The position numbers and the translations under genes are program-made. From NCBI GenBank assembly GCA_023251695.1, contig JAHEYE010000007.1, positions 1 through 8,657 on the forward strand: DNA of 8,657 nucleotides, given 5' to 3'. The notes under the pieces were generated by a model that worked only from the letters and a program-made list of their open reading frames with translations, ran no database searches and was not told the DNA's origin. Source of the stretch: Sphingobacteriaceae bacterium. GTDB lineage: Bacteria > Bacteroidota > Bacteroidia > B-17B0 > Aurantibacillaceae. This document shows, one piece after another, positions 1-6,400 of the stretch. How positions within the stretch are numbered: the first letter of the stretch is position 1; every line of letters begins with the position of its first letter.

Positions 1-612
1 AAAGCTGAACAAAAGAATTACGACAGCTTAATCGCTTTCTGGGATAGGAATAAACGTCCTGACGTTTCTGCCTTTTACTTTGAGAAAAAAGTGCTTAACA
101 CGAAACAAGCTACCGATTGGTTTAAAGCAGGCGACCGCTATTATTATTCGGTACGCTTTATTAAAGACCCCGATGAAAGTCCGATATTGTATTCAAGCGC
201 CATGCGTTGTTACGAAAAAGGACTGAAGCTGGAACCCACTAACACAGAAGCTAAAATTATGTTGGCCTCCTGCTTGGTTGAAGGTTCAGCCGATCCGATG
301 AAAGGCATTAGTATGCTGAGGGATATTGAAAAAACCGACAGCACTAACGTTACTCTTCAATTGAACTTTGCTTTTTTCTCGGTGCGTTCGCAACAATGGG
401 ACAAAGCTGTTAAACGTTTTGAAAAGGTAATACAGATAGATTCAACTTACATTGAGGCTTATCTGCATCTTGCCGACGCTTACGAACAAATGGGACAAAA
501 AAGCAAAACTATTGAAGCCCTCGAAAAGTATAAATCAAAAACCGATGATGCTTTGAGCCGGGAGGAAATAGGAAAATACATAGAGCAATTAAAAATTAAT
601 TTAAATAAATAA
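1..612 (+). CDS. TPR-repeat protein, 5'-truncated by the window
   Basis: The reading frame is open from the first base and ends at TAA 610-612, leaving 203 visible residues; the true start lies upstream. GTG 91 is an internal valine codon, because the preceding codons continue the same kind of protein (FWDRNKRPDVSAFYFEKK) without a stop. The visible part is helical and matches the tetratricopeptide pattern: a helix pair around residues 62-95 (CYEKGLKLEP then AKIMLASCLVEG), a degenerate unit at about 98-115, and clearer units at 119-147 (QQWDKAVKRFEKVIQID) and 150-179 (YIEAYLHLADAYEQMGQ). TPR arrays bind other proteins, so this is probably a scaffold or assembly factor; the partner cannot be read from the sequence. 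Whether it has a signal peptide is unknown because the N-terminus is missing. The next small gene begins only 4 nt after the stop, which suggests co-transcription with it and rng. Confidence 0.85.
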   Translation, partial: KAEQKNYDSLIAFWDRNKRPDVSAFYFEKKVLNTKQATDWFKAGDRYYYSVRFIKDPDESPILYSSAMRCYEKGLKLEPTNTEAKIMLASCLVEGSADPMKGISMLRDIEKTDSTNVTLQLNFAFFSVRSQQWDKAVKRFEKVIQIDSTYIEAYLHLADAYEQMGQKSKTIEALEKYKSKTDDALSREEIGKYIEQLKINLNK

Positions 613-616
613 TATT

Positions 617-706
617 ATGCCAAGCGGAAAGAAAAGAAAAAGACATAAAATGGCGACTCACAAACGCAAGAAACGTTTGAGAAAAAACCGTCACAAGAAA
701 AAATAA
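617..706 (+). CDS. 29-residue AURKAIP1/COX24 (bS22/mS38-like) basic protein
   Basis: ATG 617 opens a 29-codon ORF ending at TAA 704-706. The product begins MPSGKKRKRHKMATHKRKK and ends RHKKK; 17 of 29 residues are Lys or Arg and three more are His. This matches the short Bacteroidota proteins I know as AURKAIP1/COX24-domain proteins, whose relatives are mitochondrial mS38 (AURKAIP1) and actinobacterial bS22, small basic peptides bound to 16S-type rRNA in the small ribosomal subunit. A role as a ribosomal protein is therefore inferred from family resemblance. It starts 4 nt after the TPR gene and lies about 90 nt before rng, fitting a translation/RNA-processing operon. No Shine-Dalgarno sequence precedes it; the upstream bases are A/T only. 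Gene finders with a length cut-off would miss it. Confidence 0.8.
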   Translation: MPSGKKRKRHKMATHKRKKRLRKNRHKKK

Positions 707-746
707 GGTTTTAAAAATCCTTTTATTATAAACACATTCGTCATTT

Positions 747-773
747 ACAGTAGGGCGACAGCCTTTCTGTTTT
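747..773 (+). promoter_or_regulatory. Hairpin in the rng leader, with short T run
   Basis: ACAG-T-AGGGC, loop GACA, then GCCTT-T-CTGT form an imperfect stem (747-756 with 761-770) with one T-T mismatch and one G-T pair. TTTT (770-773) overlaps its 3' edge. It lies between the bS22-like gene and rng. It may be a weak terminator or attenuator for the upstream genes, or a leader structure influencing rng translation. E. coli RNase E controls its own mRNA through its 5' leader, but nothing here proves the same. The short T run makes a strong terminator unlikely. Confidence 0.35.
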
Positions 774-796
774 GATGCTTGATAAAACATTTGAGC

Positions 797-2359
797 GTGA
801 ATTATGATTTAGTAATCAATTCAACGCCTAACGAAGTTGTTATAGCTCTTTTAAATGAAAAACGTTTAATTGAGCTTCATCGTGAAAAGAATAACTCCAG
901 GTTTTCGGTAGGCGATATCTATTTTGGTAAGGTTAAGAAGGTCATGACCGGTCTTAACGCTGCCTTTGTAGACGTAGGGTATGAAAAAGATGCATTCCTG
1001 CATTATCTCGACCTAGGGCCGCAGGCCAATTCCCTTTATAAATTTGTTGAACAAACCCGTTCGGGCAAACAAAACGTGGGTAACCTCATGTATTTCAAAA
1101 ATCTTCCTGACATTAAAAAAGAAGGTAAGATTAATGAAATTGTTAAAAGCGGACAGCAAATTCTGGTACAGGTTGCAAAAGAACCCATCTCAGCAAAAGG
1201 ACCAAGAATTACTTCAGAAATTTCCCTTGCCGGACGTTATCTGGTTCTGATTCCATTTGCCGATAAAATTTCGGTGTCTTCAAAAATCAAAAGTTTCGAA
1301 GAAAAAAATCGCCTTAAACAATTAATGCAAAGTATTAAGCCGAAAAATTTTGGTTTAATTGTACGCACTGTTGCCGAAGGAAAATCAGTTGCGGATCTGG
1401 AAAACGATCTTAACGATTTAGTAAGCCGTTGGGACTTATGCCATAAAACATTAAAAACAGCCCAGCCTCCACTCCGCGTTTTAGGTGAGGTGGATAGAAC
1501 CAGCGCTATACTCCGTGATTTTTTAAATGCATCGTTCAATAATATTCACATTAACGATAAAAAATTGTTTGATGAATTAAAAACGTACATCAAAACTATT
1601 GCACCGGAAAAAGAAAGCATTGCCAAGTTTTACGACAATACCAAAGTTCCGATTTTTGATCATTTCGGAATTGAGAAACAAATAAAATCCTTATTCGGGA
1701 AAACGGTTCACATGAAAACGGGCGCTTACCTTGTTGTTGAGCATACCGAAGCGCTTCACGTGATTGATGTAAACAGCGGTAACCGCGCCAAGAGCGACAA
1801 AACACAGGAACAAAACGCGTTTGAAGTAAACATGGAAGCCGCTATTGAAGTGGCCCGCCAGTTAAAATTGCGTGATATGGGCGGAATTATTGTGGTTGAC
1901 TTTATTGACATGCACAATCAGGAAAACCGCAAATTGCTTTTTGATAAACTGAAGGAAGAAATGAAAACCGACCGCGCAAAACACAACATTTTGCCGCCAA
2001 GTAAATTCGGTTTAATTCAAATCACCCGTCAGCGTTTACGCCCTGAAGTTAATGTTGAGGTTTTAGAAACTTGTCCGAGCTGTAATGGTAGCGGAAAAAT
2101 TCAACCAAGTTTATTGTTTGTTGACCAGATTGAAAATACGTTGCGCTTTATTGCAAAAGAGCAAAACGAAAAATCTTTAACGCTAAATGTGCATCCTTAC
2201 ATTGAAGCTTTTTTAATTAAAGGAAGTTTATTTAAGAAAAGTTTGGCTAAAAAATGGGCTTCAACGCATGGTGTTAAACTAAAAGTACAAACCCAAGCCA
2301 GTTATGGTTTTATGGAATACAAATTCCTAAATAAAGACCACGAAGAGATTGTGATTTAG
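797..2359 (+). CDS. rng: Ribonuclease G (Rne/Rng family endoribonuclease)
   Basis: Single-strand-specific endoribonuclease of the RNase E/G family, acting in rRNA 5'-end maturation and mRNA decay in the cytoplasm. From GTG 797 the protein has 520 residues, close to the size of RNase G and of the RNase E catalytic half. Domains in order are an N-terminal RNase H-like part with an embedded S1 domain at about residues 32-124 (VGDIYFGKVKKVMTGLNAAF, then DAFLHYLDL), the DNase I-like catalytic region with HVIDVNSG (Asp324) and VVDFIDM (Asp368) as the two metal-binding aspartates, and the zinc-link motif CPSC (Cys426, Cys429). All key residues are present. No in-frame ATG exists at the 5' end. Candidates are TTG 779 (after stop TGA 773-775), TTG 791 and GTG 797; I prefer GTG 797 because its product, MNYDLVINSTP, has the N-terminal length I recall for relatives. 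The stop codon lies in a heptamer repeat just before a terminator. Confidence 0.93.
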   Translation: MNYDLVINSTPNEVVIALLNEKRLIELHREKNNSRFSVGDIYFGKVKKVMTGLNAAFVDVGYEKDAFLHYLDLGPQANSLYKFVEQTRSGKQNVGNLMYFKNLPDIKKEGKINEIVKSGQQILVQVAKEPISAKGPRITSEISLAGRYLVLIPFADKISVSSKIKSFEEKNRLKQLMQSIKPKNFGLIVRTVAEGKSVADLENDLNDLVSRWDLCHKTLKTAQPPLRVLGEVDRTSAILRDFLNASFNNIHINDKKLFDELKTYIKTIAPEKESIAKFYDNTKVPIFDHFGIEKQIKSLFGKTVHMKTGAYLVVEHTEALHVIDVNSGNRAKSDKTQEQNAFEVNMEAAIEVARQLKLRDMGGIIVVDFIDMHNQENRKLLFDKLKEEMKTDRAKHNILPPSKFGLIQITRQRLRPEVNVEVLETCPSCNGSGKIQPSLLFVDQIENTLRFIAKEQNEKSLTLNVHPYIEAFLIKGSLFKKSLAKKWASTHGVKLKVQTQASYGFMEYKFLNKDHEEIVI

Positions 2360-2393
2360 GATTTAGGATTTAGGATTTAGGATTTAGGATTTA
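2353..2393. repeat. GATTTAG heptamer tandem array at the rng stop
   Basis: Five perfect head-to-tail copies of GATTTAG (2353-2387) are followed by a partial sixth copy, GATTTA (2388-2393). The first copy supplies the stop codon TAG 2357-2359 of rng, so changes in copy number would extend or shorten only the 3' untranslated stretch and leave the protein unchanged. The array runs directly into the terminator stem. Heptanucleotide arrays are typical of replication-slippage loci. The unit differs by one base from the plant telomere repeat TTTAGGG, which is surely coincidence here. Confidence 0.95.
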
Positions 2394-2419
2394 AGCCCTG
2401 ACGAAAGTCGGGGTTTTTT
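2393..2419 (+). terminator. Intrinsic terminator of rng, possibly bidirectional
   Basis: AAGCCCTGAC, tetraloop GAAA, and GTCGGGGTTT form a 10-bp stem (two G-T wobbles), followed by a run of T to 2419. This is a standard rho-independent terminator for rng. The T run overlaps the stop codon (TAA, complement of 2418-2420) of the convergent minus-strand gene. Read on the minus strand the same hairpin is preceded by AAAAAA but followed only by TTAAATCC, so it would work less well in that direction. Confidence 0.85.
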
Positions 2420-3227
2420 ATTGTTTCACAAATTTCTGCTTCAGCAAATTTTCTATTGAAACATAATATATTCCCTGTTGCAAATCGCTTATAGAAATTT
2501 TTGGCTCATTACTTGAAAAAATAACTTCTTTCACTATCCTGCCAAATGAATCATAAATTTTGAGTGGACAATATTTGATATTTTCCGAATTGATTGTTAT
2601 TTCTTCGATAGCAGGATTTGGTGAGATACTAAAATTCGATTCGATATTAAATTCCGAAATTCCTGTACAGGTTTGAAACAAAACCGAATCTTTAGCACTT
2701 CCTTCACAACCGTATTGATCTTTGTATTTATACTGAACCATGCTATAATTGGACGCCGAAACTGAGTCGGTCCAAACTCCGCTACTGTTAATTCCAAACC
2801 CACTGTAAATTCCACCAATCGGACTTCCACCAAATAATTGTACTGTTCCTGTATTGATACATATACTCTTAGGGGTAATATTTAAAAGTGTTGAAGGATT
2901 AGGAAGTACTACAATGTTAACTGTACCTCCTCCAGACCCCGCAGGACCATAACCAACGCAGGTTATTAAATAATTTCCAGGATTCACAAAAGTCAAACTA
3001 ACGGTTTTTGATCCCGTTGAAGGGGAAAAAACAGCACCTCCATACCAGGAGCAACTGAATCCTGTACTACTTGAAGCAGTTAAAGTAATTGGAGATCCAA
3101 AGCAAATCGAATCACTCGGGTAATATGAAATATTTAGATTTAAGCCTCCCATTAAAGTGCTTTTTTGGCCGCTTAACGAAAAGCAGAAAAGACATAACAC
3201 AACTATTACAAAGTATGATTTTCTCAT
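2418..3227 (-). CDS. Secreted Ig/PKD-like protein with T9SS type A sorting domain
   Basis: This 269-residue protein is exported by Sec and then moved across the outer membrane by the Bacteroidota type IX secretion system. Residues 1-20 are a signal peptide (hydrophobic FVIVVLCLFCF, then SLSG before Gln21). Residues about 35-108 resemble a PKD/Ig-like beta sandwich (DSICFGSPITLTAS ... NPGNYLITCVG). Residues about 118-188 resemble a second one with the SPIGGIYSGFGI pattern common in such secreted proteins. Residues about 198-269 are a type A Por sorting domain: FSISPNPAIEEITI, LKIYDSFGRIV, LQQGIYYVSIEN and the terminal KFVKQ. No enzymatic motif is visible, so an adhesin-like or surface-structural role is the most that can be inferred. 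The sorting domain is normally removed on export and the protein anchored or released. The gene converges on rng and shares its terminator region; the start ATG 3225-3227 fits the signal peptide. Confidence 0.88.
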   Translation of the reverse strand: MRKSYFVIVVLCLFCFSLSGQKSTLMGGLNLNISYYPSDSICFGSPITLTASSSTGFSCSWYGGAVFSPSTGSKTVSLTFVNPGNYLITCVGYGPAGSGGGTVNIVVLPNPSTLLNITPKSICINTGTVQLFGGSPIGGIYSGFGINSSGVWTDSVSASNYSMVQYKYKDQYGCEGSAKDSVLFQTCTGISEFNIESNFSISPNPAIEEITINSENIKYCPLKIYDSFGRIVKEVIFSSNEPKISISDLQQGIYYVSIENLLKQKFVKQ

Positions 3228-3332
3228 TTCAAATCCATAACGCTTAAAATTCTCAAATATTGCATTTCTTGTTAAACTTCCCTAAAGACCATTTTCACCC
3301 TTTTAAGCCTATTTTTTAACGTTTCCATTCAC

Positions 3333-3340
3333 TAAATTTG
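3333..3340 (+). promoter_or_regulatory. Candidate Bacteroidota -7 promoter element for the DUF4175 gene
   Basis: TAAATTTG is an exact match to the Bacteroidota -7 consensus TAnnTTTG. The expected -33 TTTG is not present, only a T-rich run at 3312-3317. If used, transcription would begin near 3346 and give a leader of about 110 nt that contains both GACCCC palindromes. No equally good element was found for the divergent minus-strand gene. The call rests on a short motif and position only. Confidence 0.4.
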
Positions 3341-3383
3341 TGTAAAGGGTAACCTTCGTGCATCTTAACATTATAGATTGACA

Positions 3384-3451
3384 GACCCCGGAGGGGTCCA
3401 ATATTTATAGAAAAAAGATTCCCCCACAACAACACGACCCCAGAGGGGTCG
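3384..3451. repeat. Pair of REP-like GACCCC/GGGGTC palindromes before the DUF4175 start
   Basis: Two short hairpins share the same stem: GACCCC-GGA-GGGGTC at 3384-3398 and CGACCCC-AGA-GGGGTCG at 3435-3451. They are 52 nt apart centre to centre and separated by an A/T-rich stretch including ATATTTATAGAAAA (3400-3413) and a CCCCC run. They are GC-rich in an otherwise AT-rich spacer. The second ends 6 nt before ATG 3458, inside the ribosome footprint, so it could limit initiation. From memory, similar paired palindromes are scattered in Bacteroidota intergenic regions; the copy number in this genome is unknown. Confidence 0.75.
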
Positions 3452-3457
3452 AACCAA

Positions 3458-6400
3458 ATGAAGAGCGAAAACAACATATTAATAAACAAGCTGGATGAAT
3501 TCATCCGTAAGTATTACAAGAACCAATTAATAAAGGGGGTTTTGTATTCGAGCGGTTTATTGGTGAGCGCTTATTTGCTTGTTGTGTTGTTGGAATATCT
3601 TGGTGAGTTTAATACAACAGTCCGCAGTTTTTTATTTTATTCCTTTTTAGGAACAAGTGTTTTCGTAATCGTAAAATACATTGCGGTTCCATTATTAAAA
3701 TTAAAACGTTTCGGAAAAACTATTTCCTACGAAGAAGCTGCTACCATTATCGGAATACACTTTGGAAATGTGCAGGATAAATTATTAAACGTATTGCAGC
3801 TTCAAAACGAAAGAGCCTTAAGTGGTTCGGATGAATTATTACTGGCTGGGATTAACCAAAAAATAAATGAATTAAAACCTGTTCCATTTGCCTCTGCCAT
3901 TAATATTTCGGATAATAAAAAATATTTGAAGTATGCTTTACCGCCTTTATTCTTAACTATTGGTATAGCCATTATCTGGCCTAATATTATCAGTAAGAGT
4001 ACCTCGCGCTTAATGCATCATCAAACTTATTTCGAAAGTGAAGCGCCCTTCAGTTTCAATATTCAGAATAACGAATTAAAAACCATGCAGCAACAGGATT
4101 TTGTACTGAAGGTAAAACTGCAAGGCACTGAAATACCAAATGAGTTATTCATAAAAATAGACGGAAGCGAATTTAAATTAGAGAAAGAAAACAACATCAG
4201 CTTTAATTACACTTTTAAAAACGTTCAAAACACAACCGATTTTTTATTGAGCGGCGCCGGTTACAATTCGAAAGGATATAAACTGGAAGTGATGCCGAAA
4301 CCATCCTTGATGCAATTCAGCGTCAAATTAAAATATCCTGCTTATTTAAATAAAAAAGATGAAACCATAACCAACAGCGGTGATTTACAAATTCCGCAAG
4401 GCACAAAAGTGAGCTGGGAATTCAATACCAAAAACACCAATAATTTATTTTTAGGTTTCAGCGACACCACTTTTAATCTGAATGAGTCGGCGAAAGATAA
4501 ATTTACGTTTAGCAAACTATTGGTGCACAGCACTGCATATTATGTGAAAACTAAAAATCAGTTTGTCACCACTTATGGCGATTCGGTTAATTATGGCATT
4601 AATGTTCTGCCCGATCAGGTTCCTTATATTGATGTGAGTGAAAAAGCCGATTCTTCTAATTTCAAAAGCCTTTATTTCAGCGGCAGTATAAAAGACGATT
4701 ACGGCTTTAATAAGCTGGTTTTCCATTATACGCATTATACTACCGATTCGTCGGGCAACGGCTTGCAAAAAAACGGAGAGAACCTGCTCGGCATTACTAG
4801 AAATCAAATATCACAATCTTATTATTATTATTTCGACGCGAATATGTTTGAACTTAAACCCGGCGATAAAATTGAATACTATTTTGAAGTTTGGGATAAT
4901 GACGGCGTTAATGGCTCTAAGCCTTCTAAAACAAAAGTAATGGCGTTTAAAGCGCCAACTGTTGATGAGGTAAATGAAGCAACCGGAAAAAATAATGAAG
5001 AGATTAAAAAAGATTTGGATGAAAGCATAAAGAAAGCGAAAGAACTTCAGAAAGATTTAGATGCCTTGTCGAAAAAAATGAACGACAAAAAACAATTGGG
5101 CTGGGAAGAGAAAAAGAAAATTGAAGATATTTTAAACAAACAAAAAAATCTGGAAAGAAAAATTGATGAGATAAAACAAGAGAACCAGCAAAACAATCAG
5201 ATGCAAAGCGAGTTTTCGCAGCAAGACGAATCCATTCTTGAAAAACAAAAACAACTCGAAAAATTAATGGAGAATGTGATGAGTCCGGAAATGAAAAAGA
5301 TGATGGATGAACTTCAGAAGATGATGGATCAGTTAGATAAAAACCAGGTGCAGCAGAAGATTGAAGAAATGAAACTCACGAACAAAGACATAGAAAAAGA
5401 ATTAGACCGTGCCCTGGAGGCTTTCAAGCAATTTGAAGTAGAACAAAAACTACAACAGGCTATTGATAAATTGGATGAGTTGAAGAAGAAAGAAGAACAG
5501 CTGAATAAAGAGACTGAAGGGAAAAAAGATGATAAGGATGCAAAGAGCGATGAGAAAAAGATTGAAGAGACTAAAAAGACTGAAGAGACTAAGGGGACCG
5601 AAGAGAAAAAGGACGGCAAGGATAACAAACCTTTAGATAGCAAAGAGTTAAAACAAAAACAAGATGAGCTTGCAAAAGAGTTTGATAAGTTGAAAGAAGA
5701 TCTGAAAGATTTAAATAAAAAGAATTCGGAACTTGAACAACCCAATAAGCTGCCCGATACAAAAGAAAACCAAAGCAAAACTTCCGACGATATGCAGAAT
5801 AGTTCGGAGCAATTGAGTAAGAACAATAAGAAAAACGCTTCCAAATCGCAGAAAGAAGCCGATAAAGAAATGGGTGAGATGAAGGAGAAAATGGAACAAG
5901 CGATGGATGAAATGCAGGATAAAGAGGAAGAAGAAAACGCCGCAGCACTCCGTCAAATTCTTGAAAATTTATTGAACCTTTCTTTCTCGCAGGAAGATCT
6001 TATTAAAACCTTGCCTAAAACAAGAGTTGACAATCCGCAGTACCTTAAAATTCCGCAGCAACAAAAAAAATTACAGGACGATTCAAAAATTATTGAAGAC
6101 AGTTTGCTTGCCTTAAGTAAAAAAGCGCCAAACATATCCGCTTTCGTGAACCGTGAGATAAGTTCTATTAATGATAATATGAAAAAGACGGTTCAATCGC
6201 TGGCCGACCGTATTCCCGGCGAAGCTGCCATGCGTATGCAAAGCTCAATGACCTCGATTAATAATCTCGCTCTTCTTTTAAATGAGGAGCTTGAAAAAAT
6301 GCAAGCCGCACAAAAAGAAAAAAATAAAATGAAAAGCGAAGGCGGCGGTAAATGCAAAAAACCAAAAAAACCGGGAGAAGGCAAAGTTCCGAAATCGGGT

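Noticed and set aside
91..612. TPR protein starting at GTG 91
   Set aside because: The frame is open back to base 1 with protein-like sequence, so GTG 91 is an internal valine codon of a gene that starts outside the window.
596..790. Minus-strand 64-residue ORF over the bS22-like gene and its spacer
   Set aside because: It is the antisense of the highly basic small gene (Lys/Arg codons give Phe/Ser/Leu) and its hydrophobic look is a by-product.
1237..1805. Minus-strand ORFs inside rng
   Set aside because: They lie opposite conserved RNase G catalytic sequence and have no recognisable protein features.
2353..2393. Telomere-like repeat indicating a eukaryotic contig
   Set aside because: The unit is GATTTAG rather than TTTAGGG, the array is only six units, and it is embedded between bacterial genes with a bacterial terminator.
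3224..3238. Four-codon leader ORF (ATG GAT TTG AAA TGA, minus strand) overlapping the T9SS gene start by ATGA
   Set aside because: It is too short to tell from chance in AT-rich DNA; no attenuation-like structure accompanies it.
3384..3451. CRISPR or phage attachment interpretation of the paired palindromes
   Set aside because: There are only two units, the repeats are under 20 nt, there is no leader or cas gene, and no integrase or tRNA is nearby.
5329..5956. Long minus-strand ORFs rich in Ser, Phe and Leu opposite the DUF4175 coiled coil
   Set aside because: They are antisense shadows of Lys/Glu-rich codons (AAA/GAA read as TTT/TTC); they overlap one another and have no domain features or promoters.
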